Shown one piece after another: positions 47,001 through 58,823 of a stretch of DNA of 64,000 bases; positions within the stretch are counted from its first letter, which is position 1; each line of letters begins with the position of its first letter. A program made the position numbers and the translations under genes. The notes under the pieces are model-generated. The model had not been told where the DNA came from. It made no database searches and saw nothing but the letters and a program-made list of their open reading frames with translations. Origin of the DNA: Volvox africanus (lineage: Eukaryota > Chlorophyta > Chlorophyceae > Chlamydomonadales > Volvocaceae); the NCBI GenBank assembly GCA_030268105.1, contig BSDZ01000089.1, positions 2,542,001 through 2,606,000 on the forward strand, in the 5' to 3' direction.

Positions 47001-50000
47001 GCACATGCAGGTGGCGTTCAGATAAATTCATCAGGGAAAATATATACGTGCTGTCCGTGAAATGTAAATTACCTTCAATTACTTGCCACCTACCTCCTTC
47101 CTCGTGCTTGAGCACGAATAACTTGTGCACCTGCTTTGCCATGATTACATCATTGTAGGATCCTGCCGGTGAAGATTCGGATGGCGTCGTGGAAGGTGAC
47201 CCAACGGCTATACCTCAGCCGGAGGCAGACGCAGAGATTAGGGAGAGGCCCGCAGGAGGCTTTGAGAGCGCCGGAGCGAACACTGATAGCGACTTCGAAT
47301 TGCCGTGCCCTTTCCTGAAAGCTAACCAACCGGCAAACCCGCAGGATTGCGGCGCCATAACGTTGTCGCCCTTTGCGTTGGAATGCACGCCGTGGGCAAC
47401 GACTGTGAACAACCAAGACAACGTGCCAACATCGGAGGCGGGTCTTTGGGGCGCTCTGCTTGCGCGTAATTCGTCCGAGAATGGGCTTGGACCTGCAGAT
47501 AATCACCCCGGATTACAAGCCAATCGCGGGCCCGACTCATCTCGGCCTGATCAAGTTAACAATAGTGTTGCCAGCCCTTGTAATGACGGAGGAGATGTTC
47601 CGGCAAGATCTGGGATGCAGTCACAGGGCTCCTCCTTGCATCCACAACGGTTCGATGAGGACAGCCACGGTCAGGTGCAGCTGCAGTCAAAAGAGTGCTG
47701 CGATCAGGTAGCCGAGAAGCCGCAGCCGCGTCCGCACAGTGGAGGTGGACCCACCACATACCGCAGCGGCCGCTTCAAGGTGACAATCGAGCCCGCATGC
47801 TCAGAACCGCAGCCGTTGCACCATATCTCTTTGCTGCAGGCGAACCATGACTTACAGCAATCATCAGAGGGGCAGCCGCTGCAACATTTCCTCTCTCTTC
47901 CCCAAGGGCCCTGTTCCGCAGCGGTGGCACAGGCCGATCCTGGGTGCAAGACATGCAGGAGTCCTAGTAAAACGCTTGCTGCAGATCCTGTCGGAGGAGG
48001 AGCATCGGGAATGCCAGTAGAAAGCAGCAATATTACGCCGGTGTTGCAGTCCTTGTTCCCATCTGGCGGTTCACGCGAGGTCTCGCTGGGGAATAGAACG
48101 ACCACCACGGAAATGCCCGACAGCTTATGCGCACAGCTGCAGCGACAAACAGGGCTCACGCAGCCCATCGACAATCGCCCATCCTCAGGCGCAAGAGGAG
48201 CCAATGGAATCGGCAGCAACGAAGGTTGTGGTGCATCGCCCCAGGGCTGTGCAGCTTTAGCAGTTGTGAGTCCTTTGGGCGAATCGCCGTGTGGCGTAAC
48301 TGGCAGGTTGCGCAACGGTCACCATGGACACAACATGCATACTCATCATCCTCACGGAGAGCTGGCGGCGGGACCACCGGTAGCGCTCAACAGCGTTACC
48401 ATGTATCGGAAAGGCCGCTTTTTCGTCTCTCACGCTGCGGCCGGCACGCACTCACTCTCCGTAATCAACCCCAATGCAACGCCAACCCCAATGCAACATC
48501 TCAATGTCGGGTGCGGAGGCAGCAACGGCTGCAATGGCACAGGAGCCTCAGTAGGCTGCCCAGTGAATGAGTCCGTGGCGGAAGAGTCTGAGGACCACGA
48601 TGGAGCTTGCGTCCCCACCTCGCCATTTTCTTGCGGCGCCGTGATGACAGCGGCATGTGAGCGGCCTGGCAGTCAATCAGGCATGGAGGGGAGTGTATCT
48701 CAGCAACAGGGCATTGCAGCCAAGCATACGTTGTCCGTATTGGCGTCCCTGGTGACCGCGACTGATTTGACGCGCACGAACTCCAGTAGGCAGTACAGCA
48801 GAGGGCGGTTCACGGTCGCCGAGTCCATTGTGGCGGCGCCTATTGCAGAACCACGTCGGTCGTTATCCTGCAGCGCAGGTGGAGAGCCTCCGACAACCGC
48901 AGCCGACATGGTCTGGGCCATAAAACCGCCATGCTTGCCGGCGGCTGCTACGGGCCTTGGCGCCGCGACGTCTTCATCAATAGTTGTTCCCATCGTTGAC
49001 TCCTTGGACGGCCTTGGCAGGAGGGGTAGTACCTTTCTGAAGGCCGAGGCATCCATGTCGACGTGCTTGATCCCTATGCAGACACCTCTCCTGCAGGTAG
49101 CGCAGCTTCAGACCGCGCCTTCCTGTGAAGATACATCGAACGGGCAATTGGTGGCATCCGCTTCTCAGCCCGCCACAGGTGGAGTCGATATAGGGGCCAT
49201 GGGTAGTGGCAGCGGTGGTGGGGGCCCGGGTGGTGGCAGTGCTCTAAGCATGGCGCCTACAAGTCCCCGAACTGAAAACGTGGTCGTGCGGCGCATTGGA
49301 AGATTCACCGTTCGCGAGGTGGAGAGTGGCTCGAATGCATCAAGCCGGGGTCCGAGCAGCAGTGGAATCGTAGCCGACGCAGCTGTGCGTGGAGACCTGA
49401 ACCCAAATGCTTCAGGTGGGTTGGGATATGCCTGGATGCATGGTGAGTTGGTTTATAGCGCCCATGAGCAGGTGTAGGCAAGTAAGACGAGGCCGAACGT
49501 TGCCGTGACCGCGTGCTGGACACGTGGACCCAGGAAGGTTGCTGCTGGACGTAGGAAGCATTCCTAGCTACTTCATGAGGTCAGAACTTTGTGGTGTAAA
49601 TCCACCTGGCTTTACACTCGCCACTGTCTTGCAAAATATATTTTTGCTATTCGTCCGAAGCTTTGCTGTAGAGGTACCAAGTGTGTACAGCGCCTACCCG
49701 TTTGTGCTATCCGCCTTGTTTAAAGTGTTGTTTGGTACTGAATGGCATGATGCACAAAGCTTGGTGGTTAATTCGCGGTTTTCATATGGATTTCTAGCAG
49801 GGCAAGCTGCTGCGAGCACTGGGATATCTCTGGCGGGCAACAATGGCGATGGCTGTGCCGATGTCGTGCATGTACAAGGGCATGGGTCGCCACCCAACGA
49901 AATGGTGGTCCTAAGCAGCCATCACAGCAGCAGCAGCTTCGACTCAGCTTCTGGATGCAGTCGCACCAGCTCTGAGTCGCACGGCTTGAATGCCGACCTT

Positions 50001-51224
50001 CCAAAAATTCAATTAGTGCAGCCTCAAGTGCAGTCAGCGCGGGGATCAAAACAGCTCGAGGATGGTGGAGCTGCAATGCCGCAGCAGCAGCCAGCAGAGG
50101 GAACGGAGCAAGATGCACGTTCTACCGTTCATAATGCACTGAAGGTTATGCGCGTAAAGAGCAAGGGGCGGTTTACGGTGATTGATTACGAGGCCGCCCC
50201 AGCGCTGCAGCAGGAACAGGAGGAACAGCAGCAGCTCAGCGAAGACCGAGCAGGAGATCTGGCACCTCGTCCCATAGCTCGCCGCAATGACGTTCCTGGT
50301 TGTACCAACTTACGGCCTATAGCCGGCGAAGACTCGTCGATCCTCCAATGTCAAGCGGCACCTGCCGATTCCTGGTGGTCAAGAGAGTTTGTGAGAGAAC
50401 CGGTTCAGAGGCGGTGGATCGGTGGGCAAAGCACCGAAGGCGGCAGGACCCCGCACGGCGGCGTACTCCAACCGCCTCCTGGGATTTCGTTACCTGCTCA
50501 CTGCCAATGGGGTCGGGCAAGTGAGGAAGCTGAGGATAACGTTGTAAATGCTCCCCCGGTACAGGGACCCCGGTGCATATCCGATCTGCAGGCACCGGAG
50601 CAGCGCGCGCAATTTCTTGCGGATATGGAAAGATTGGTGCGAGAGCGCATGGAGCGCAATGCGTTGGAACATCAACGGCGGCAGGAGCCCGTCCAGCAAA
50701 TGCACCATCGACTTGGACAGCAGGCAGTTCATCAGGCGGGGTCATCGTTTCAGCAAGGGCGACAAGGGGCCAGGGCGGAAGGGAACGGCCTGGGTGAACG
50801 CTGCACGTACAAGGTCTCCTTCGGCGATGGGCTAACAATACATATCAGCCACGGTCTGGACGGCGACGGGGAGATGGCTGAGGAAGGGGCCGAGGATGAG
50901 ACCGAGAATGATGATGCAGTCATGGTGGACGTTGGCATTGTTCACGGGGACGTAGATGGTGACGATGGCAGTCAGAGCGGCGACCCTGCTGAAGGAGAAC
51001 AAGGGGAAGATGAAGTTGGCGCGGATTCTGATAATGAACTGCAGCCACTACAACCGCCAGATACTCCAGCCCACGAGCCTGTGCACGAGCGAGAGCGGAC
51101 AGCTTGGGGCTCTGCTGAGGAATGCCCGGGTGACAGGCGGTGGCGGCGGCGGCTGCACCGGCATGGCCTCGGTGGCCATGGGACAGGCGACAGCAGCGAT
51201 TACGAGGATTCAATGGAGGTTTAG
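41046..51224 (+). CDS. TKL/Raf-like protein kinase with giant RFxV-bearing tail
   Basis: Exons 41046-41102, 41200-41322, 41556-42330, 42662-42922, 43135-43229, 43383-43626, 43873-43999, 44235-44301, 44566-46884, 47159-49442 and 49801-51224 join in phase to about 2,591 residues. The kinase domain is at about 370-630: loop AVGGFGEVF, VAVK, helix C FVDEVHMLARLRHPNLL, HLDLKSPNVLV, DFGLSR, WMAPEVL, VILWELLTGQPPW and YEPTQRPTF. This pattern is TKL/Raf-like. Residues 319-350, just before the kinase, are Ala-rich and hydrophobic and could be one membrane helix; what precedes is unrecognised. The tail of about 1,960 residues is low-complexity (Gln-, Ser- and Gly-rich, acidic near the end) and holds five GRF[TKF]V motifs. 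The start ATG is uncertain, since the frame stays open upstream. The HRD Arg is Leu. The last three exons are linked by phase and strong donors; separate genes are possible but less likely. Confidence 0.8.
42388..42417 (+). other. Perfect 13-bp inverted repeat (hairpin) in kinase intron 3
   Basis: ATTATTGCTCGCC at 42388-42400 is followed by a CAAA loop and its exact reverse complement at 42405-42417. It lies in the intron 42331-42661, about 57 bases after the donor. In RNA it would form a stable short stem-loop. Confidence 0.85.
47768..50180 (+). other. Array of five dispersed GRFxV motifs in the kinase tail
   Basis: Motif codons are at 47768-47782 (GRFKV), 48413-48427 (GRFFV), 48803-48817 (GRFTV), 49298-49312 (GRFTV) and 50166-50180 (GRFTV). 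Most are preceded by basic or Tyr residues, as in TYRSGRFKV, MYRKGRFFV and KSKGRFTV. The surrounding sequence is not repeated, so the motifs look individually kept. In animals RFx[V/I] is the docking motif bound by the CCT domain of SPAK/OSR1 kinases and is found in WNKs. A docking role here is an inference. Confidence 0.75.
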
Positions 51225-52738
51225 TACCTTCTCTGGGAAGCTTAGTGAGCTTAGAAAGCAGCAGCACTGACGCAATAGGCATAGGTCTCGGCTTCGTGCT
51301 AGAGGATGGCAAATGGTGGAGTCGCCGCCGGCAGACCAATGAGGTATAGCCGCGTGTTAGCACCCGTGGCAGCATAGCTAGGCTTGTTAAACCATCTAGG
51401 ATTGACCAGAGCGCGGCAAAGGTAGCGAAGGGGAAACTGTTTATGTTGCGGAGGCTGTACCGCAAGTGTTGAAGCTGTGGTGGTGTCGGCCAGGTGCGGA
51501 GAGATGGCGACTGGATCCAGGTTGTACGTACTACTTCCGAGATTATGCACGCAATGATTGCAAAGCTCAACGATAGTTTTGGTTATCGCTGTGGTTCCCT
51601 AGTGAGCAGAACGGGGACATGTTGGTGATGGTGATTTCGGGCGACGCCTGCCTCGGACTTTCCCCACTGGTGCACTGAGACAAGTGGCCGGCTTTGCCAA
51701 CGAAGGTTTTTTGGACGTTCATCTGGAATCATCTTACAATTTTGGAATAGAACCTGAGTACGCCGGGGATTTCCTCGTATCCTGTTTGAGCTATATATAG
51801 TGGCATTGGCCACCAGGATATATCCGCACACTCTTGCAAATGCATGGGACAGGAGTGGAGGTGTGTATGCCAGATCCTGCCAGTTAGCGTCAGCACGACC
51901 CTGAGGCTGATGGTAATGAAACGCATTGCAAACCGGAAACATGTTCAACATATCAACCGGGATATGTCCGGACCTCATGTCCGTTTTGCGGTTATAGAAT
52001 ATCCCGCTTGATCCATAACACAGGCTATACCAGAGGTGCTTTCAAGGCACGAGACAACGTTTCTAGTCCCAGGCCTGAGCACTTTCCCTCCCGAGGGCTT
52101 ACCCATCACCTCTCAAGGCTGTCCTAGTCGGTGAACCTCGCAGTCATTGACACCCGCGTCAAAGCAGTCCTTTGTCACTACTCATATAAAATCTTAAGGC
52201 AAGTTTCCCTGAGACGCAGATGCAGCTTAGCCCCGCCCAAGTAAATCCTGTGCGGTCGTCACATGCCGCACATGCCACTCAGGTATGCGTCCCAATCCGA
52301 TAGCAAGGATACGCTCTTCAACACCACGCAATGCAAGCCTCGTTAAGCTCTCGTCTTCTTGTCGGCCTCGCAACGGGGAAATATCAACACCAGCGTCTGC
52401 ACGACTCCGCCTTCCACGGAAGTCCTAGACGATTCTTCGACCCCCGTTTTCAAGGAGTTCGCACCATTCCGAGACGTGCTCGGTAAACAATACTCTTACC
52501 GCAACTGGTTAAGGTCGTAGGTCAGATGCATGCCTTAGCCTTGTGCAATTCTACATAGTTGGTCATGAAGCCTCATCTGCACAGCCCTGAATTACCCCCG
52601 ATATACCAGTGCCAAGCCAGCTCGACCCGCCATCAGCTAGCAAGACCTATGCTGCGTGCGCGCTACCGTCCCTGCTCTCATGCCTCCATCCAGGACACAT
52701 TATTCGTCCTTCATCCTTCCCGGTGGTGCCATCGGGCG
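51225..52738. other. Convergent intergenic region, no recognised gene
   Basis: About 1.5 kb between the stop of the kinase (plus) and the stop of the next minus-strand gene. It should contain both 3' UTRs. Short frames on both strands show no family features. Confidence 0.4.
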
Positions 52739-54303
52739 TCACTGCTTGGCCTTAGCAATCAACATACGGTACAGCTTGCTGTATAAAGCATAGTACTGCG
52801 TCCGATTCGTGTACGACACGATACCGGTCTGCTCCATGTCATCAAGGATATTCGACAGGTTTAGCAGGTCGCGGAGTATGCTCATGTACTCTTCGTCGTT
52901 CAGGAATTGGCGGCCCCTGGGATACTGGTCCACCGGTTGCGTGTGCTCGGTCACGTTGCGGATGATCTCAGCACGGACGTCAGCTGCGTGGCAATGGGAA
53001 ATTTGGGAAACGAAATTCAAGTGACAAAGCAGCAACATTTCGTGGCAGGTAAGGTGCGGGCGAGAACGTGGTCACGCAGACACAGTCACCACGTCATTAG
53101 GACGGACGTTTCAAGAGAGGCGGCCAACTTCAGGAGGGGTCATGATCCACGCCCGTCCTCTTACGGCCCCCCTTGGCAGGAAAGCACAGGACGCCGCTCC
53201 CGGCACGACATGGATCCCATGCGCACCCAAGCGGCTTTGCAGAGCTCCCCATCACCCGATACCATCCAGAACAACGCGCAGAACCGAAACAGACGACCAA
53301 ACACCACGTGCTTTCAATCGGGCCCAAGCGTTCCCCGGGCACAACAACCGTATGCCTACACCCACCTAACCGAATATGAACCGCAATGGCGAAACATTCA
53401 CGAAGATTCTTACTCTCACAGTAACAATCCATCCACCCACTTAACAGCCTGCACTAACAAACGCATGCGGGGCCTCTAAACCCTTTATTCTGCCCATCAG
53501 CTTCCAGGTCACAGTTCTACTGCCGCTGCCGAACGTACCTCGCCCGCAATATCTAACTGACGTCGGAGCAGTAAACTTTAAACAGACAACATCCCTCATG
53601 GCGCGTTACCAGTGTGACCCGATCTGTAAGACCCACTCCCATAAAAACCTTGCAGCTAATTCCATGTAATGCCTAACATATGCCAAACAAACCTCGATGA
53701 CATAATTTATGCAACACCGTCCTTGGCCGATCCCTACACAGATCCCCGGGTCGCGCCACATGTTGACGAGGAATCTTCTCGTGCCATGTGGCAGCTCGGC
53801 TTTTGGGCTCCAAAACGATCTCAGCCTTAATGACCTCACCCTTAGCATGCATCATTCTTGCTGGAACCCTTCATGACGCGCATGCTTCGTCTTCTTGGGA
53901 CCGGGCTTCCCTCGCACGGACAAGTACGCTCCCAACGAAACGGTAATGTCCATTCTTCTGCCTCCATGCTCACCGCCCGAAGCAAGAGCAGGCGAGGCCC
54001 CAACTCACGGGTCACTCAACCAAAATAAGAGCCTAGGCCAACATCTACGCAAAGAAAAAAGCCACGTAGCTCGGAAGCAAAACTGAAGCACCGCACGTGA
54101 ATGCCTGCGTGCTCGCCGGAAGTCCGGGGTAGAAACGCAGCGCCCTTACCAGTAGTATTATGATACACGAGATGCTCCCGCCGCTGGCGCATGTAGGCGA
54201 CAAGTTCGCTGAGCTGCGGCTCCGGTATGTATCGGAAGTCGGGGACTTCGACAACCTCCTCTTTGGGCAAGTACTTCTTGCTGCTGCCCGCGCACATACA
54301 CAT
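52739..54303 (-). CDS. Unrecognised small soluble protein, three exons
   Basis: I do not recognise this gene. Exons in gene order 54150-54303, 53738-53860 and 52739-52983 join in phase (1, 1) to 173 residues. Codon use and GT-AG borders (GTAAGG and GTAGGG donors) support coding. The protein is charged and helical without membrane segments. It begins MCMCAGSSKKYLPKEE, continues with PDFRYIPEPQLSELVAYMRQ and HVARPGDLSDVRAEIIRNVT, and ends with NLSNILDDMEQTG and YYALYSKLYRMLIAKAKQ. The proposed ATG at 54303 directly follows CAG, so it may instead be an internal Met after a splice acceptor, with a first exon further right. A Met-Leu-Arg-Arg frame overlaps just upstream in another phase and could be a leader. 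No function is suggested. Confidence 0.6.
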
Positions 54304-57182
54304 CTGGAGCGCCTCAGCATCAAGTCGCCCGAAGAGGACCCGCCGAAGGGTTAGCTGTAGAGCACTGATATGACGTGCTTCTCCTGTGGCATGAATGGCA
54401 ACCTGGATAGAGTCACCTCCATGCCTGCGGAGCCCAAAACTTTCCTTTGCGCAAAACGGCGCCTGTGCACACCGTGCCTACGCCCTTCAGAACAGGATAT
54501 AAATAACTTGCCTTTACAACGACAATATCTTTGTATCTAACGTTGCGGCCCCTCCCCCACCAGCTGCTCCAGCCCCGGCTCAAGTGGGGGAGCCCTAGTA
54601 AGGAAAGCTTAGAATTCAAATAGTCCAGCCGAGAAACGAGCAACGAGAATACGTAAGCGGACTTAAGCTCCTGCCAGGATATTGAAGTGACTTGTCTGAT
54701 CAAGTGTCGGTGGCTTCAACGTTACCAGGATAGCAACTGACTCAGATGACGTGATGTCCTATATGTACATCATGTGATATGACTTGCCTCAGCCTAAGGC
54801 ACTCTCGGTCGACCAGCTCCAGGGTGGCAACGTGAGGTCACCGAGAAGAACCGCCATGCACTAGGTGCAGCTGGAACATAACAACTTACGCAACGGGTTT
54901 GTGCCTGGTCTTAGCCCTTTCAGGGCCAAAAAGATGTCCCTAGGAAGTGCTAGGGCCCCGTACTTCGGCCCCGTACAGCGGTAAAGGCGGTAAAGAAAAG
55001 TGTTCTATGCAACAGAAACTGATAATCACGAGTAGTCCTGAGGTTCTGAAAGGAAAATCATCGCCTATCGGTTGGCAAGCTTCCCGGTAGCAAAATAACA
55101 AAGACTTAAGCCGGATTGTAAATTTCAATTGCGTGTCAGCTTAAACTTGCTAAAGTCTATACTCAACCAAATATATGCATAAAGGGCCGGTGTAGTAATC
55201 GCAACTCATTTAACGGACAACTGCTCGGCGTACGAACACCTATACGCACAAACGACGTTAGGCAACAAACCCTTACAGTAACCCCCTTACCTATCATAAA
55301 TGCCTTCTTCGGTGCGAGTACACACGGCGTTGGACTGCCACATCCGCCATCTATGGTCCTGTGAAGTGAATAGGTACCCGCGCGCGCTCGCGAAGAGGGA
55401 AGGAAAATGGAACCAGAGTCTAGACGGCTACCGGCCTGATTACCAAAGGCGGATGTAACTATTAAATGCGCATCGCTCGCTACGGCCGCTGTGTAGGGGG
55501 CAATTGTGATGTTAATTCAGTGGAAGATTTAGGAAAGCCATCAACAACCAAACGGTGGAATAGCGATTGGTTATCCTCAAGTCCCCAACTTCCAGCTGAG
55601 AGACTCGTCTGGTATGACGTGGGATATTGAGCCACGTGGGAAGCACCAGAGGCCTTCCGTAGGGTGCGCCCAGACAGCACCTGCAGCTGCATCGACGTGC
55701 CTGGTGGGATATGGTGCCTAAGGGACAGGCTTGCTATTACAGATATTAAATGCATATTTGCATAGAGGGGTTGTGCGTGTGTTCCGTTGAAAAGAGGAAG
55801 AGTGAGCCGCCCTCTCATTTGCGCTGACCTTTAATCAGAAAGGAAGCACTTAATGAGTGTGAAGCCGAATTATCATATCATACTGAATAACGTTACAGAA
55901 TATTGCAGCTGCGTTCACTTTTGTCGCACATCGATCTGGGTACACAATCTCCAACACATCCAGCCACCCACCCCGGAAGGCGTGTTCATCCCAAACGCCG
56001 CTACCCACTAACTGGTCCCCTAAACCACGTACTTTATGACATGCATATGCAAGACCATGACCTCCTGTCTTGCGTTTTTCCCATTCAAGTCCAAGGAGCA
56101 TACAGCCGGGGAAGCATGGCCCAGCGCAAACCGATTGTGCACGGGGGCTCCTTCTGGACGTCTTCGAGTGTGTCCTCACATGAAAGCGAAACAAAATAGT
56201 GGTTTTATGATATCTTTAATGAAAAACAAATTATTGGTGCGAGTAGAATATCTGAGTGGGTTAGCAGTGAGGACGGAGGCAAACGCTGTAACATCGGATT
56301 CGTGCATTAGCTCGTGCTAGGCGATCCAACGCAGCCTCTTATGCAAACCAAACGCGATGCGTTAGGAATTCTGTATGGGACACACGAGTCTAACGCGCAA
56401 CAACGCAAGCTCTAACGTGCCCAGCTAGATCCTAAGGAACGTGTTAGGCCGAATGCTTCACTTGGATTAGCTTGCTGAAGTTCAAGCTCGTTACGGCTAT
56501 AGTACCCGAGTGACGTTATTTGGCGGGGTAAACCATCCTTCACCTACAGTCCAATCATTATAAAAACAGACACCATCCACAACTTTTCCAAACTCTCCAC
56601 CCAAATCCCATGATCCACAACGGATAGCCCGAGCCCTTACCGAGTCCTGCCTATACCTGAGCTGAGCACACTTAGCTCCCCGTTGACACCCTTCCTCCAG
56701 GGCCTCCATGAACGCAGAACTCGTCTCCTAGGCTCCCAAGATATAAATCCACTGGCTCCTCATAGGCTGGGTGAAACAGAATTCTGGAGGGCTTCGAAGC
56801 CCTCCTCACTCTTAAGCCCCTACGCGAGGCCCCCAATTACGGGTACTACCACCCTCCTCCACCTTCCACACACGATATAGAGAGCTTCCACCGTGTATCT
56901 AAGGGTTGATAGCTGCCGCCACCGCCCTTGCATCCGGACCCTGTCCGACCACGCACGGCCCCAGACAACCACACGCGCATTCAGACCATGTAAGGGCTTG
57001 GCGACCAAAAACCGTAAACACCACAGATCCACAGCATTAATGATCCGTTGATCCGTCAAGTAGGGAGGTAATAACTAACTAACAATCGTGGGCCACATCC
57101 CGACCATGGACCATTCACCCAGCAGAATAACGAGGCAAGAAGGATAGTCAGGCGGGCGGGAACTGCCCATACCAGACAGGCC
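54304..57182. other. Long stretch without a recognised gene
   Basis: Nearly 2.9 kb with only short frames on both strands. Candidates at 55480-55818 (minus), 55903-56199 (plus) and 56497-56709 (minus) lack splice partners and recognisable features. Part may be 5' sequence of the minus-strand gene at 52739-54303. No tRNA, repeat array or mobile-element end was seen. Confidence 0.35.
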
Positions 57183-57446
57183 TTATTCTATCGCACCTGT
57201 TGCTGTTCCTGTTGCTCGTCCAGATCCATGAAGTCCAGCAAGCAGCTCATGGTCAAAGTGCACGTTCACTTCGTCAATCGCCGGTAGCAAGTCCTCCAGC
57301 GCGCATGTTCTAAACATACGCTTCTTCGAAGCGCCGTTGACTGAACGTGGTAAGTCCCATATGACCTCGTCTTCGGTCTCCCGGCCCAGGCTGCTCTCAT
57401 CGCTCCCCGAGGTGGCCTTGCTGGATTTCCCCGCTGTCGGCAGCAT
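57183..57446 (-). CDS. Possible terminal exon of an unidentified minus-strand gene
   Basis: The frame ends at 57183 and encodes acidic, helical sequence (ETEDEVIWDLPRSVNG, then ALEDLLPAIDEVNVHFDHEL). Near its end a second minus frame, reading MSCLLDFMDLDEQQEQQQ, has more coding-like codons. The true frame across the last 60 bases is therefore undecided. No family is recognised and the upstream exon is not established. Confidence 0.25.
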   Translation of the reverse strand: MLPTAGKSSKATSGSDESSLGRETEDEVIWDLPRSVNGASKKRMFRTCALEDLLPAIDEVNVHFDHELLAGLHGSGRATGTATGAIE

Positions 57447-57999
57447 TTGACTGGAACCCGGCCAAGGGGCCGACGCCCGTCAGTCCAAGCGCCGCTGCAC
57501 GGTGCTGCCGCTGCATGTCGCTGCCGTCCGGCGTGTCGTGGCGACGAAGCCTGTATGTAAGCGAACAGCCAGGGCGATGCTGAGTGGGGAAAAGACGAAT
57601 GAAACGAATCCTGGTGTTGAAGGGACGAGGACTAGGGGGGGAAGAACTGCGGCCAATCATAGTGGCCGTCGAGAAGCCCTCCTAGACAACGCGTATACCC
57701 ATGGAAATTAGTAACTGCACATGGTAAGTAACTGCACACACCTTCCGTGCGCACTGGGTGGAATCAACCGCAGCGGGCAAAAGGGTGATGAAGGGCACGG
57801 TAAGTTCCACGAGCATGGGTATGCGATTCTAAACCAACCCACAAGCATGCAATCTATAGTATCACTTACTTCAGCCCTTCGACACTCCCCTCCTGCATTT
57901 CCCCCTTCCCACCCAATACCGTCAAACGCGTCCCGCAACCCACGTATCTATCCCCCTTTGACCCACAGCTGATCGACCTTTCCATTTCGATATCATCGA

Positions 58000-58823
58000 T
58001 ATCATCCTCTGTTTGCATTTGCTCTATATATCTGCAGGCGTCTCCATGGCTTGCATGACAGCCTCCGCCTCTCCTACTGCCCCCTCCGCCGCATGGAATG
58101 CTCCCCCGAGACGCCCATCGATGCGGTGCCCTTCGGATGCCTCCAGGTCTCCTTCACCCCGCGCTCCATATCTATCAATCCCTCGCTCGCCCCTTTTCAC
58201 TTCTGGACTGCTTCGGCTGCTGCCTCTGTTCCTCCCCCTCCCCTTCCTCCTCCGCAGCAACTCGTCCCTTGCTGTTGATGTTGTTCCTTGCGCTGCTGCG
58301 CGTCGTTGCCCCTTGCTCCAGAAGCCGTGGCCGCACGGGGGGCAGCGCTCTTCACCGTGCACAGCCGCTGCACCCGGCCGGCATCTAAGCATCGGACAAA
58401 ACAATACACCAATAGATCATGTATCCAGTGAGAGAGGATCGGGTGTCTTGGGCAGAACCCATCGACAGTCGTGCATGGGCTTTGGCGACTTATTTGCGGC
58501 TTAACGTGGGCAAGAGTCGTCAAGGTACGGCACCACAAAGGGGATTGTCATTGACTGAACCGGATTTCGAAAACAGGATGTGACGCACAGCGCGTACATC
58601 GGGCATCCAAACGCAATTAAAAAACGTCGATACGCGGCGCCGGCCGCAATGACACCATCCGCAAGCTGGCCTACATGCTAGCGCTACGGCAAACACGAAC
58701 TGCAAGCTCCGTCTTCTAGAAGGCCGATATCATGTATGAGGCACAAAGCATAAAATATAAGGTAGTGCACAACCAAAATATCCTTGGAGAGTTCCATAAT
58801 ACCACCAGACCCCAAACACCCAC
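58000..58823. other. Unresolved coding-like stretch
   Basis: Several overlapping frames on both strands look partly coding. On the plus strand an acceptor at 58038 is followed by a frame with MECSPETPIDAVPFGCLQ. On the minus strand, around 58600, a frame reads QLADGVIAAGAAYRRFLIAF after an AG at a plausible acceptor, and could continue the gene at 58824-59985 if that gene used an alternative donor. I cannot choose between them. Confidence 0.25.

Noticed and set aside
47159..51224. The two large tail exons as one or two separate genes
   Set aside because: GTAAGC at 46885 and GTGAGT at 49443 are strong donors, acceptors at 47158 and 49800 match phase exactly, and the motifs continue across the exons. 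Separate genes cannot be fully excluded without cDNA.
52907..53479. Plus-strand 190-codon frame
   Set aside because: Overlaps the antisense of exon 52739-52983, and its Arg/Pro/His-rich content shows no domain or splice support.
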